A DNA stretch of 64,000 nucleotides from an uncultured Clostridia bacterium. GTDB lineage: Bacteria; Bacillota; Clostridia; TANB77; CAG-508. Positions 20,456 through 29,857 of this stretch are shown in pieces. Numbering within the stretch: the first letter of the stretch is position 1; every line of letters begins with the position of its first letter. Position numbers and translations under genes: made by a program. Below the pieces are notes generated by a model, which saw nothing but the letters and a program-made list of their open reading frames with translations, did not search any database and was not told the DNA's origin. Location: NCBI GenBank assembly GCA_948896235.1, contig CAQUUC010000004.1, forward strand, positions 62,001 to 126,000. Direction: 5' to 3'.

Positions 20456-20556
20456 TATTCCTTATTCAACAAAATTATGTATATAATCGCTAATAAGGCT
20501 ACGTTTATAGTTAGGGAAATTCCCAATGCATATATTAAAAATAATATAAATTCCAT
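20455..20556 (-). CDS. Small hydrophobic peptide, putative type I toxin
   Basis: 33 residues, beginning MEFILFLIYALGISL and ending with a charged NKE tail; almost the whole length is one transmembrane helix. ATG 20556 has GAGGTGG (reverse strand, 20562-20568) as ribosome-binding site. The reverse-strand promoter lies at 20638-20666, giving a 5' leader of about 75 nt. An 8-nt complementarity between that leader (20599-20606) and the 3' end (20396-20403) would allow the 5'-3' closure typical of type I toxin mRNAs. Peptide size, hydrophobicity and an antisense RNA support a membrane-toxin role; no named family was recognised. Confidence 0.6.
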   Translation of the reverse strand: MEFILFLIYALGISLTINVALLAIIYIILLNKE

Positions 20557-20637
20557 AAACACCACCTCACTTTCTTATAGCTAACACTATAAAGTAAAGT
20601 GGCAACACTCTTGCTTATCTCATTTCCTATGATAAAT

Positions 20638-20666
20638 ACTATACTATATGTTTTACAAAAAAGCAA
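20638..20666 (-). promoter_or_regulatory. Promoter of the putative toxin mRNA
   Basis: On the reverse strand: TTGCTT (20661-20666), 17-nt spacer, TATAGT (20638-20643). Transcription would start near 20631 and run leftward through the toxin ORF. Confidence 0.55.
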
Positions 20667-20775
20667 GTAAATAATTTTAATTTTATAAAAACTATTTTTC
20701 AGTCTCGTACTTTTCTTTTACTTTAAAGTATGATATAGTATAAAATGTAAAATAAACCTTGGAGGTATTAAAAAT

Positions 20776-22296
20776 ATGAGTAGAAGAGCAAAAGGAAAAA
20801 GATATGATACTAATGAGAAACTTAATATAAAAAAAGTAATAGCTGTTATCGTTGCGATTGCTGTAATGGTTATGTTTGTTGTAGGAATTAAAACTCTACT
20901 TACTGAAAATCCAATCAAGAATACTGAGCAGACAAGCTATTATCCTGTATATACAAACAACAAATGGGGTGTAATTAATCAAAAAGGAGAAATTGTAATT
21001 GTACCACAATATGATGAAATGATTACAATACCAAACTCTAAAATAGATTTATTTATATGTGTTTACGATGTGGATTATGAAAATAATACATACAAAACAA
21101 AAGTAATAAATTCAAAAAATGAAGAAAAATTTACAGAATACGAATTAGTTGAAAGTATAGAAAATATAGATAAAAACAACATTTTATGGTATGAAGAAAA
21201 TGTTTTAAAAGTTAAAAAAGATGGCTTATATGGATTAATAGATTATTCTGGAAAACTAATATTACCTACAGAATATTCTAGTATCGAAACTTTAAAAGGA
21301 GTAAAAAATAGCATAATAATAAAGAAAAATGACAAAGTAGGCTTATGTGATAACAAAGGAAATATAATAGTTTCTCCTGAATATAAGGAAATAAAAGCTA
21401 TAGAAGAAGATTACAAAAATGGATATATTGTTATAAATAATGATAATTTATATGGATTAATAGACTTTACAAAAACTATGATATTAGAGCCTATATATGA
21501 AGAAATAAAGCCAGTTTATTCAAGTAATATATTTATCGTAAAAGAAAATGGAAAACTAAAAGCTATAAATAAAGATAAGAAAACTTTAATAGAAAATAAA
21601 TTTAATGATGTAAAAGAAATAAATTCAGACAATTTGATTTTTATAAAAAATGGAAAATATGGAATTATAAATATAAAACAAGAAGAAAAGATAAAAGCAG
21701 AATATGATGACTTAAAATATGCATTTGGAGATTATTATATAGCAAAAAAAGGAAATAAATATGGAATTATAAATCTGTCAAATGAGACATTGTTACCATT
21801 TGAATATTCTACAATAGTATACAGAAAAAATGCAGGTTTTATAGAAGCTGAAAAAGAAGGAAATATAAATACAGAGATTCTAAATAATAAATTAGAAAAA
21901 ATGCTAGAAGGAATAATAACAGATATAGATGAAATAAAAGCATATATGAGAATTAGGATAAATGATGAATATAAATACTATAACTTTAAATTTGAAGAAA
22001 TAAAAGCTAGTGATGTATTAACCAATACAATGTTTTTAAGCAAAAAAGATGGAAAATATGGTTTCGTAGATAGTATGGGAAAAGTAGTAATAGACTATAT
22101 ATATGAAGATGCCCAAGAACAAAATTCATATGGTTATGCAGCAGTAAAACAAGATGGAAAATGGACATATATAAATAGTAAAGGAGTACAAGGAACAGAA
22201 AAATATGAACTAAGAAATAATATAATAATAGACTTCATAGGAAAATGGCATTTAGCAGAGGACTTAAATTCATACTATTATACAGATGCAGAGTAG
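20776..22296 (+). CDS. Membrane-anchored WG-repeat protein
   Basis: 506 residues. A short basic N-terminus is followed by a transmembrane helix (about 22-44) and an extracytoplasmic domain made of WG (KWG) repeats with cores such as NKWGVINQKGEIVIVPQYDE, DGLYGLIDYSGKLILP, DKVGLCDNKGNIIVSPEY and DGKYGFVDSMGKVVIDYIYED. Each repeat is about 45-60 residues. WG-repeat proteins are common in Clostridia and usually have no assigned function. The ribosome-binding site is TTGGAGG. It is followed 14 nt later by the next gene and may be cotranscribed with it. Confidence 0.8.
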   Translation: MSRRAKGKRYDTNEKLNIKKVIAVIVAIAVMVMFVVGIKTLLTENPIKNTEQTSYYPVYTNNKWGVINQKGEIVIVPQYDEMITIPNSKIDLFICVYDVDYENNTYKTKVINSKNEEKFTEYELVESIENIDKNNILWYEENVLKVKKDGLYGLIDYSGKLILPTEYSSIETLKGVKNSIIIKKNDKVGLCDNKGNIIVSPEYKEIKAIEEDYKNGYIVINNDNLYGLIDFTKTMILEPIYEEIKPVYSSNIFIVKENGKLKAINKDKKTLIENKFNDVKEINSDNLIFIKNGKYGIINIKQEEKIKAEYDDLKYAFGDYYIAKKGNKYGIINLSNETLLPFEYSTIVYRKNAGFIEAEKEGNINTEILNNKLEKMLEGIITDIDEIKAYMRIRINDEYKYYNFKFEEIKASDVLTNTMFLSKKDGKYGFVDSMGKVVIDYIYEDAQEQNSYGYAAVKQDGKWTYINSKGVQGTEKYELRNNIIIDFIGKWHLAEDLNSYYYTDAE

Positions 22297-22310
22297 AAAA
22301 GGAGAAAAGA

Positions 22311-23547
22311 ATGGAACTAAAGACAAAATACCAATATACCTACTTCATATATCCATACATAATTAATGAAAACAAATATGATAAATATATATTAAAACTA
22401 TTAAACCGAAAAGATATAAAGGTAAGATTTTTCGAAAAAGAAAAAGATTTAGATATATATTCATATTTTTTACCAACAATAAAAGAATTTATGTTTCAGG
22501 GATTTGAGTTTAATAAGGAAAAAATAAACAAATTTGAAGAATTCAATAAAGAAATGCAAACTATGATACTATCTAAATATCCCTGTACAGTTTTTGAATA
22601 TAGTATAACAACAGAGCTTCAAGGAAAAGCAGGAGAAGAAGAGGGGATTTTTTTCAAAATTCAAAAAATAGAATTAATCTGTTTTAATACAGGAATATGT
22701 TTTTTGGTAATAAAAACAAATATAGAAGATAGTAAAGAATTTATTGATGTACTAAACTTTAATTATAAGTTTAGAGACATATATTCAGAATTTAAAGAAT
22801 TAAAAGAATATGAAAATATAAGACTTCAAACTACGACATTTGGGGATGTTAAGAAATTAAAAGATCTTATACATGAACTTACTGGAAATGTTCGGAGATG
22901 CAAAAATGTTAGATATAAACACAAATAGATTCTTAACATATGCCTATACATGTATAGACCAATTAGATTGGAATGAAAATAAATCATTCAAAAATATAGA
23001 GTTCGAATTTTTTAAATATGCAAACATATTTCCAAGTTCATATAAATCAAATTTTGATAAGAAACATATGGAAACACTTTCAAAGTGGCGTTTTATACAT
23101 ACAGGATTTACAAAAGAAGGAATGGCACTTTTAACATCAAGTATAGATGTTCATAATTACACGGTATTGCCACACGTATATGAAAATCAACATCTATATA
23201 CTTATATATTAGTACAATATCAAAAATTGTATCTAAAAAAGATAGAGAATGAATTTAAAGATAAAGCTACAATGGAATCAGCAAGAGAAAACTTTATTAA
23301 ATTTACAAAAAAATTATGGATACAAGAAATAACAAATGATGATGTAGGAACAAACATTTATAAAAAAGCACGCCATGTTTGTGAAATTGAAAAGATATAT
23401 AACAATATAAAAAATAAATTTGATATAGCATATAAAGAATTAAATATTGAAAAAGAAAATAAAGTTAATAAAATTATTTTGGTTATACTTGGGATTTCTT
23501 TATTACTAAATGTAGTTAATTTTATTGCATTACTAAGATTAATGTAA
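22311..23547 (+). CDS. Clostridial protein with C-terminal transmembrane helix, one CGG +1 shift
   Basis: Reading ATG 22311 (after AAAGGAG) through the CGG at 22893-22895 with its C skipped gives a 411-residue protein. The zero frame stops at 22926-22928. The N-terminal half is soluble alpha/beta, with YPCTVFEYSITTELQGK and KIQKIELICFNTGICFLVIKTN. The C-terminal half is helical and ends in one transmembrane helix (about 385-405). The overall plan, a soluble domain then long helices then C-terminal membrane segment, recalls CorA-like proteins, but I see no GMN motif and do not assign the family. The junction reads TGNVGDAKMLD. Confidence 0.7.
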
Positions 23548-23603
23548 GTTGTAGGTAAGGATTTTTGACAACTATTATGTAACACATTTTAAGGAGGAAA
23601 ATG

Positions 23604-23975
23604 ATGCAAGTTACTTGTGGAACTGATATTATAGAAATAGATAGAATAAAAGAATCAATAGAAAACTTACAAGATAGGTTCTTGTATAGAGTATATACTC
23701 AAAATGAAATAAACTACTGTGAAAGCAAAAAAAAGGTAAAGTATCAACACTATGCTGCAAGATTTGCAGCAAAAGAAGCGGTATTTAAGGCTATATCCTC
23801 GTATTTAGATAATAAATATAATATTGAATGGAAAGATATAGAATTAATTAATGACGAAACTGGAAGACCCAAAATTAATTTCGTAAATATGAAAATAGAA
23901 GAATTAAAACAATGTGATATAAGCATATCACATTGCAAAGAATATGCAGTAGCAAATGTAGTTTGTGTGTTTTAG
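23604..23975 (+). CDS. acpS: Holo-acyl-carrier-protein synthase
   Basis: AcpS transfers 4'-phosphopantetheine from CoA to apo-ACP. The 123-residue length and motifs fit: GTDIIEIDRI at the N-terminus (Asp for Mg), and FAAKEAVFKA with the catalytic Glu, then ISISHCKEYAVA near the end. Two ATGs are adjacent. The second (23604) is preferred because AAGGAGG lies 6 nt upstream of it and only 3 nt from the first (23601). Confidence 0.93.
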   Translation: MQVTCGTDIIEIDRIKESIENLQDRFLYRVYTQNEINYCESKKKVKYQHYAARFAAKEAVFKAISSYLDNKYNIEWKDIELINDETGRPKINFVNMKIEELKQCDISISHCKEYAVANVVCVF

Positions 23976-24264
23976 TATGAACGCATTTAAATTTACCAAG
24001 TTTTAAATTAAATAAAGTAGAATGTAAATGTTGGACTTACTCTTATGGGGATAATGATAGCTATTTTAATATAAATAAAGTAGAATATAAACAAATAATC
24101 TGTTGCTAGTTTATCTCTGGACCATCTACAAGTTATAATATAAATAAAATAGAATATAAAGAGGTCATTATTTTTCAGCAAAAGGAATGAGAATGTAATA
24201 TAAGTAGATTAGAATAAAATATGTTTAAGTAGTATATCAGATGTGTTAAAGAAAGTGAGATAGT
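23976..24264. repeat. Four degenerate copies of a 24-nt AT-rich element before tatD
   Basis: Copies lie at about 24005-24030, 24067-24090, 24137-24160 and 24197-24220, with the core AATATAAATAAAGTAGAATA. They are separated by unrelated 36-46 nt segments. The last copy resembles a single copy in the spoIIE leader. There is no ORF. Spacing is irregular and the unit is not palindromic, so a CRISPR array is unlikely. It could be a regulator-binding array or a decayed interspersed repeat. Confidence 0.5.
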
Positions 24265-25039
24265 ATGAAATTGTTTGATTCACATTGTCACTTAGATGAT
24301 GAAAAATTTAATATAGATAGAAAAATATTAATAGAAAAACTATTTAAAGAAGGAATAGAAAGATTAATCACAGCGGGATATAGCTTAGAAGGTTCTAAAG
24401 CAGCATTAGAGATAGCAAAGGGTTATCCACGGTATATATGCAACTTGTGGAATATCACCAAATGATATAAAAGAAAATGTGGAAGAAATAGACAAAGATA
24501 TAAAAGAAATAGAAGAACTTGCAAATAATAAGAAAATAGTTGCTATAGGAGAAATAGGGTTAGATTATTATTGGAATACAGAAAATAAAGAATTACAACA
24601 ATATGCGTTCATAGAGCAAATAAATCTAGCAAATAAATTAAATTTACCAATTGTAATACATACAAGAGAAGCGGTACAAGATACTTTAGAAATATTAAAG
24701 AAAAATCCTGTAAATAAAAAAGGAGTATTTCATTGTTGCCCGTTAAATAGAGAACTTGTAAAAGAAGCATTAAAATTAGACTTTTATATATCTTTTGCAG
24801 GACCGGTAACATTTAAAAATTCGAAAAATGCAAATGAAATAATAGGTATGGTACCACAAAATAGAATGCTAATAGAAACTGATAGCCCATACCTTGCACC
24901 TGAGCCACATAGAGGAACAAGAAATGACCCAAGAAATGTAAAATATATAGCTGAAAAGATAGCTGAAGTAAAAGAAATTCAAGTAGAAGAAGTAGAAAGA
25001 ATTACTTATGAAAACACTTGTACATTATTTAATATATAG
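24265..25039 (+). CDS. tatD: TatD-family metal-dependent nuclease, one CGG +1 shift
   Basis: TatD proteins are amidohydrolase-fold 3'-5' exonucleases. The N-terminal metal motif SHCHLDDE, GEIGLDYYW, IVIHTREA, VFHCCP and the late ETDSPYLAPEPHRG are all present. The zero frame stops shortly after the CGG at 24430-24432. Skipping its C gives 257 residues, the normal length, with YPGIYATCGISPND at the junction. In relatives the shifted residue is variable, so this site does not prove Gly. The start ATG follows AGTGAGA, a modest ribosome-binding site. Confidence 0.92.
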
Positions 25040-25082
25040 TAAGATAAGTACAAAGTTAATTTAATAAATCATATATTTAAAT

Positions 25083-25115
25083 AAAAAATCCTCAATTTAC
25101 TGAGGATTTTTTATT
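25083..25115. terminator. Bidirectional terminator between tatD and lemA
   Basis: An inverted repeat AAAAAATCCTCA/TGAGGATTTTTT has A/T tracts on both sides, serving the convergent tatD and lemA genes. Confidence 0.85.
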
Positions 25116-25116
25116 A

Positions 25117-25671
25117 CTAATTATTAAAATCTACTTTTACATTTTGTCTTGCTTCACTTGAATCTACCTTAAAAAAGCTTTCTGGTTTAAAACCGAATAT
25201 TGAAGCAACAATGTTAGAAGGTATTACTTCTAATTTCATATTATACATTGTAACTGTATCATTGTAAAATTGTCTAGCAAAGGCAAGCTTATCTTCTGTA
25301 CTTTTTAACTCTTCTTGTAAATTAATAAAATTTGTATTTGCTTTTAAATCTGGATAACTTTCAGAAACAGCCATAATTGTTTTAAGTGCACCAGATAATT
25401 GATTATCAAGTTCTGCTTTCTCAGCTACTGTTGTAGAGTTTGCCCAAGAAGTTCTAAGCTCTGCAATTTTTGTTAAAGTTCCTTCTTCATGATTCATATA
25501 ACCTTTAACAGTATTAACTAAATTAGGAATTAGGTCAAATCTTCTTTGTAAGTGTACATCAATTTGACTCCAAGCATTTCTTACTCTTTGTCTTAATTTA
25601 ACTAAAGTGTTATAAATACTGATAACAAATAAGACAAGTAATAATGCAATTATAAGTATAATCCATCCCAT
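25117..25671 (-). CDS. lemA: LemA family membrane protein
   Basis: 184 residues with one N-terminal transmembrane helix (about 2-20), a short outside tip and a long helical domain with the family motifs YNTLVKLRQRVRNAWSQIDV, RRFDLIPNLVNTVKGY and the C-terminal ASIFGFKPESFFKVD. LemA proteins are widespread and of uncertain function. The ribosome-binding site is GGAGG on the reverse strand. It stands alone on a short transcript. Confidence 0.92.
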   Translation of the reverse strand: MGWIILIIALLLVLFVISIYNTLVKLRQRVRNAWSQIDVHLQRRFDLIPNLVNTVKGYMNHEEGTLTKIAELRTSWANSTTVAEKAELDNQLSGALKTIMAVSESYPDLKANTNFINLQEELKSTEDKLAFARQFYNDTVTMYNMKLEVIPSNIVASIFGFKPESFFKVDSSEARQNVKVDFNN

Positions 25672-25766
25672 ATTAAATCCTCCTTTAAATATTTATATAA
25701 AGATAATTCAAATAATATCATAAAAACTTTATAAATACAACTAAAGCAAATAATTATTTGTATATA

Positions 25767-26258
25767 TTAAGCAAAGATAGCACTGGCAGCACCAAACACT
25801 CCAGCTGAAGCAAGCCCCATAAGTATTCCTGCAAGAATAACTCCAGCCATTATAGCTATTACACTCTTTTTAAAGTCCATATCTAAAAAACTTGCAGCTA
25901 GAGTTCCTGTCCAAGCACCTGTACCAGGAAGTGGAATTCCAACAAAAAGGAATAGTGCAAAATATAAGCCACGTCCAGCAGTTTCTTGTAACTTTTTACC
26001 TCCTTTTTCTCCTTTTTCTAAACAGAAAGTAAAAAATTTACCAATGAACTTCTTATTAGCTCCCCATTCTAACACTTTTCTTGCGAAGAAAAATATAAAT
26101 GGAACAGGAAGCATATTACCAATAATACATATTATATAAAGCTGAATTATTGGTAGAGCATCTCCTAAAAAAGTACTTAAACCAATAGGTACAGCACCTC
26201 TTAATTCTATAAGTGGTACCATTGATACTAAGAATACTAATAAATATTTTTTTAACAT
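25767..26258 (-). CDS. Small multidrug-export-like membrane protein (COG2426 type)
   Basis: 163 residues, four or five hydrophobic segments, with the family signature SMVPLIELRGAVPIGL near the N-terminus and GIPLPGTGAWTGTLAA in the second half. This matches the putative small multi-drug export family common in Clostridia; transport activity is annotation by family only. The start at 26258 has AAAGGAG upstream; an earlier in-frame Met at 26315 lacks a ribosome-binding site. Confidence 0.8.
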   Translation of the reverse strand: MLKKYLLVFLVSMVPLIELRGAVPIGLSTFLGDALPIIQLYIICIIGNMLPVPFIFFFARKVLEWGANKKFIGKFFTFCLEKGEKGGKKLQETAGRGLYFALFLFVGIPLPGTGAWTGTLAASFLDMDFKKSVIAIMAGVILAGILMGLASAGVFGAASAIFA

Positions 26259-26325
26259 AATAATCTCCTTTTTATAATTACTTATAACTATTGTTATTAA
26301 TTTTACTATATACAATTTCTAATGT

Positions 26326-26920
26326 CTATAATTCTTTAAAAGAATTTTTTATATTGCTAAATATAGTTTTGTATTTTTCTGCATTTTCATTTTTTACTTC
26401 AAAATTTAATATATAGATATTATTTGAAGTTTCAATCCATACAACATGGCAGTAAAAATCTTTTTTATAATTTGAATCATAATAAACTAAACTATATTCA
26501 AAAGCTTTATTACCATTTATTTTGGTTTCCAAAATACCGTGAATCATCACGTAAATTCTCTTTGTTTTTAAAATAAGAGGTTTTATCATCATTTGCAACA
26601 TCATATAAATTAAGTTCACGTACTTTAGATATAGTTGTAGCATACATAAACATCTCATCATTTTCAGAATACAAATCAATTGTAAAATCATTATTAGGAA
26701 CTGAGTTTTGTCTATATTTTATAGTACTGGGTAATTCAATACTAAATTTTTGATCAGACGATATTAAAGTAGTATAATTAGTTTCTTTGTTTCTATTAAC
26801 AAAATAAAATATAGTAGTCAAAAGTATCATAATAACAGAAATAATTGCAATAATTATATATATTTTTTTATTATCAAGAGTTTTATTATTTATATTCCAG
26901 TAGTCTTGCACGTTATTCAT
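26326..26920 (-). CDS. Membrane-anchored protein with PsbP-like fold, one CGG +1 shift
   Basis: The reconstructed protein has 197 residues: a transmembrane helix (about 20-42), then an extracytoplasmic alpha/beta domain with SSDQKFSIELPSTIKYRQ at the start and a terminal IFSNIKNSFKEL. This pattern is typical of PsbP/MOG1-like lipoprotein domains of unknown role. The coding-strand CGG corresponds to CCG at 26537-26539. Skipping the C joins DDS to GILETKINGNKAFEYS. ATG 26920 has AAAAGGAG upstream. It is a reverse-strand example showing the lesion follows the coding strand. Confidence 0.7.
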
Positions 26921-27093
26921 TTCTCCTTTTAAATATTTGTAACTATTATATACCAAAATTAATTCATTTACAATAAAAAAATTTTGTGTTATATTATAAC
27001 AAGAAATATTTTGCTTAATACAAATGAAATGTATAATTTAAAAGTAAATATAAATAGTACAAATTTATTAGAAATTTTAAAGGAGAAATTATA

Positions 27094-27627
27094 GTGCAAG
27101 AGTTATTACAAAAGCAAGAAAAAAACAAATTAAAAAACATATTTGTAGCAATAGATGTTGAAACAACAGGTTTATCGCCAATATCCAATGAATTAATTGA
27201 AGTAAGTGCAATTAAATATGAGGGACAAAAGAAAATAGATACATTTACTAGTTTAATAAAACCAAAAGTTAGAATACCATATTATATAACAAATATTACA
27301 GGAATAACAAATGAGATGGTAGAAAACTCTCCAGCTGTTGAAGAAATTATGCCAAATTTAATAAATTTTATAGGAGAAAATCCAATAGTAGCACATAATG
27401 CAAATTTTGATTATAAATTTATCCAAAATTATTCAAATAATGCCTTTTCAAATAACCTATTAATAGATACAGTGCAAATAGGAAGAAAGTTATATCCTAA
27501 TCTACCAAATCACAAGTTAGGAACAATTGCAAAGCATATAGGGATAACAGAAGATGGTTTTCATAGAGCAGAGTTTGATTGTGAGTGTTGTGCTAAGATT
27601 TATATGGAGTATCAAAAATCTATATAA
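27094..27627 (+). CDS. DnaQ-like DEDDh 3'-5' exonuclease
   Basis: 177 residues covering a single RNase H-like exonuclease domain. Exo I is AIDVETTGL (Asp, Glu), Exo II is VAHNANFDYKF, and Exo III is HRAEFDCE (His and Asp), so the catalytic DEDDh set is complete. It resembles DNA polymerase III epsilon and PolC exonuclease domains but is a stand-alone protein. It may act in proofreading or general DNA processing. The GTG start follows AAAGGAG. Confidence 0.88.
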   Translation: MQELLQKQEKNKLKNIFVAIDVETTGLSPISNELIEVSAIKYEGQKKIDTFTSLIKPKVRIPYYITNITGITNEMVENSPAVEEIMPNLINFIGENPIVAHNANFDYKFIQNYSNNAFSNNLLIDTVQIGRKLYPNLPNHKLGTIAKHIGITEDGFHRAEFDCECCAKIYMEYQKSI

Positions 27628-27632
27628 AACAC

Positions 27633-27661
27633 TTTACAAATTATGTAAAGTGTGATAAAAT
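27633..27661 (+). promoter_or_regulatory. Promoter of the 74-residue gene, overlapping a hairpin
   Basis: TTTACA (27633-27638), 17-nt spacer, TAAAAT (27656-27661). The same bases form an ACACTTTAC/GTAAAGTGT hairpin that may end the exonuclease transcript. Confidence 0.5.
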
Positions 27662-27693
27662 ATTAAGGAACGAAAACCCAAAGGGGAATTTTT

Positions 27694-27918
27694 ATGAATT
27701 ATTATCAGGAAGTAATTTATGACACATTAAAAGGAATGAGGATTCGGGCTATTACCACAAAAATAAGGGATGATCACCAATTAAAAGACTTGTGTGATTA
27801 TTTAAAAGAGCACGACGTAGATATGTTTTATGAAGAACTGAATGATGGAACATTACCCCAAAACGTCATAGATCAGTATGGATTGTTCTGTGATATCATA
27901 CAGGAAATTGTTCAATAA
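27694..27918 (+). CDS. Small protein of unknown function, foreign codon use, CGG as Arg
   Basis: 74 residues, soluble and acidic, with MRIRAITTKIRDD and YLKEHDVDMFYEELNDG. No family was recognised. It has its own promoter, an AAAGGGG ribosome-binding site and a GC-rich terminator immediately after. Base composition and codon choice (CAC, GAC, CCC, CGG) are clearly more GC-rich than its neighbours. The in-frame CGG at 27745-27747 must be read as an ordinary codon: the +1 frame there meets a stop after six codons. It was probably acquired from another genome. Confidence 0.65.
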   Translation: MNYYQEVIYDTLKGMRIRAITTKIRDDHQLKDLCDYLKEHDVDMFYEELNDGTLPQNVIDQYGLFCDIIQEIVQ

Positions 27919-27920
27919 AA

Positions 27921-27955
27921 AAAGGCCACCGCGATTGTCGCGGTGGTCTCTATAA
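27921..27955 (+). terminator. GC-rich intrinsic terminator
   Basis: GGCCACCGCG/CGCGGTGGTC stem with a 5-nt loop. It is far more GC-rich than any other hairpin in the window, consistent with it having arrived with the upstream gene. Confidence 0.7.
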
Positions 27956-28053
27956 TAAAATAAATTTAAAATTAAATAGGATTCTGTTATAAGAAATAAT
28001 TGACTTTTGAAGATGTAATAAGATACAATATAATAAAAATTAGGAGGTATAAT

Positions 28054-28308
28054 ATGGAATATAGATATAAAACCAGTGGAGTATGTTCACAAGAGATAAT
28101 AATAGAAATAGAAAAGGATATAATAAAAAAAGTAACTATAATAGGTGGCTGTGCAGGTAATACAAAAGGAGTAAGTAAATTAGTAGAAGGAATGAAAATT
28201 GATGATGTAATAAATAAATTAAAAGGAATTCCTTGTGGATTAAAAGGAACCTCCTGTCCAGACCAACTAGCAAGAGCATTAGAGGAATTAAAAAAAAGTC
28301 GTAATTAA
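28054..28308 (+). CDS. TSCPD domain protein (TIGR03905 type)
   Basis: 84 residues matching the small stand-alone TSCPD family: GGCAGNTKGVSKLVEGM, GIPCGLKGTSCPDQLA and four conserved Cys (TSGVCS, GGCAGN, PCG, SCPD). The domain also occurs at the C-terminus of vitamin B12-dependent ribonucleotide reductases and is probably metal-binding; the role of the stand-alone form is not known to me. ATG 28054 is chosen because TAGGAGG precedes it. Confidence 0.85.
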   Translation: MEYRYKTSGVCSQEIIIEIEKDIIKKVTIIGGCAGNTKGVSKLVEGMKIDDVINKLKGIPCGLKGTSCPDQLARALEELKKSRN

Positions 28309-28358
28309 TATTATATTAGTAAATATTACTAATATAAATATATGTAAGGAGGAAGAAA

Positions 28359-29109
28359 GTGAAAGCATTAGTAACAGGAGCTTCTTCTGGGATAGGAAGA
28401 GACATAGCACGAGTTTTAAGCAATATGGGATATGACATTATTGCAGTAGCAAGAGATGGAGTAAAGTTAAATGAATTAAAAAATGAACTAAGTACAAAAG
28501 TAGAAATAATAGCAGTAGATTTAAGTGATGCAGAAACTTGTAAAGAATTATATAAAACCGTAAAAAATAAAGGCGTTGATGTGTTAGTAAATAATGCAGG
28601 ATTTGGAGAATTTGGAGAATTTACTACCACCAATTTAGACAAAGAGCTAAGTATGATTAATACAAACATAACAGCAGTGCATATTTTAACTAAGCTATTT
28701 TTACAAGATATGGTGAAAAGGGATAAAGGATATATCTTAAATGTAGCATCAATTGCAGGATTTATGCCAGGGCCGTTAATGGCAACATACTATTCTACAA
28801 AATCATATATTGTTAGACTAACTCGGGAGTATATATACAGAGTTAAAAAAGAAAAAATCAAATGTTCATATAAGTGTATTGTGTCCAGGTCCAGTTGCAA
28901 CAAATTTTAATAAAGTGGCAGGAGTAAAATTTAATTTAAGATCAATGAGTAGTCAATATGTTGCTTCATATGCTGTAAAAAAAATGTTTAAGAAAAAACT
29001 AATAATATTACCAGGAATTAAAATAAAAATTGCAAGAATTTTAGCAAAAATTTCACCAGAAAAATTAGTAGCAAGAGTTTGTTATCATATGCAAGAAAAA
29101 AAGAAATAA
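28359..29109 (+). CDS. Short-chain dehydrogenase/reductase, one CGG +1 shift
   Basis: The reconstructed protein is 249 residues. The Rossmann motif TGASSGIGRDIA, NNAGFGEFGEF, the catalytic Ser in NVASIAGF and YxxxK as YYSTKSYIV are all present, then LCPGPVATNFNKVA. Substrate is unknown. The zero frame ends at 28908-28910. Skipping the C of CGG at 28824-28826 restores LTGSIYTELKKEKSNVHISVLCPGP. In relatives this position is usually polar, so the identity of the decoded residue is less certain here. The GTG start has AAGGAGG upstream. Confidence 0.88.
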
Positions 29110-29201
29110 TAAATATTACACAAATTTTAAATTATATAAACATTTACAGTATAAATAATATATGTTAAAATAAAATTATTAAGAAAGAAAGAGGTATAAA
29201 A

Positions 29202-29804
29202 ATGAAATTATTTGATTGGATTAAAAAACTTTTAGGAAAAAATAATGATACACAATTACTTAATGCACCAGAACAAGAAAAGACTTTATCAGCAGAAGAA
29301 GAATTTAGAATGCAATGCGCAGAAAGTGCACAGCTATCAGAAGAAGAAAGACAAAAAGTATTAATGCAAAAGGAAAGAGATAGACAAATACGTGTTGCAG
29401 GTTATAATGTAATAAATAATATGAATAATTTAGATAATGGAGATATAACAAGAAAATTAGAAAATACATTATGGAATTTAAGAACAGAGCAATTAAGTCA
29501 TTCTGGTAGATCAGATTTATCAACAGAAGTTGTTTTATCAGACTTAGATGTAGAAACATTAAAACATATACATTTTGCAATACAAAGAGATCCACAACTT
29601 AGTGACTATTTAAATAGTGTTAGTTCACTAACAGGAGATAACAATATAGTTGAAGTTGTAAATCGTATGGAGCAAATAGCAAGAGATGAAGCTAGAAATT
29701 GGGGACAAGTAGAAAGTGAAGCAGTTAATTATATGCCAAATGCAAGTAATATAATTAATCAGTTACAAAAAGAGCAACAAGAACAACAAATGGAGCAAGA
29801 ATAA
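29202..29804 (+). CDS. Uncharacterised hydrophilic helical protein
   Basis: 200 residues with no signal peptide or membrane segment. It starts with a basic amphipathic MKLFDWIKKLLGKN, continues through Glu/Gln-rich helices (SAEEEFRMQCAESAQLSEEE), and ends in a Gln/Glu-rich tail. Not recognised. The ribosome-binding site is AAGAGG. It is a monocistronic gene ended by a bidirectional terminator. Confidence 0.6.
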   Translation: MKLFDWIKKLLGKNNDTQLLNAPEQEKTLSAEEEFRMQCAESAQLSEEERQKVLMQKERDRQIRVAGYNVINNMNNLDNGDITRKLENTLWNLRTEQLSHSGRSDLSTEVVLSDLDVETLKHIHFAIQRDPQLSDYLNSVSSLTGDNNIVEVVNRMEQIARDEARNWGQVESEAVNYMPNASNIINQLQKEQQEQQMEQE

Positions 29805-29810
29805 AACAAT

Positions 29811-29852
29811 AAAAATAGGTTTAGAAATTAATGTTCTAAACCTATTTTTTTA
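29811..29852. terminator. Bidirectional terminator
   Basis: AAAAATAGGTTTAGAA pairs with TTCTAAACCTATTTTTTT across a short loop, between converging genes. Confidence 0.88.
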
Positions 29853-29857
29853 CTCTA

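Noticed and set aside
22311..23547. Assignment of the 411-residue protein as sporulation protein YtxC or a CorA Mg channel
   Set aside because: I could not match specific motifs (no GMN for CorA, no recognised YtxC sequence); only the C-terminal transmembrane layout is suggestive.
24005..24220. CRISPR array before tatD
   Set aside because: Repeats are only about 24 nt, degenerate, AT-rich and unevenly spaced, with no cas genes.
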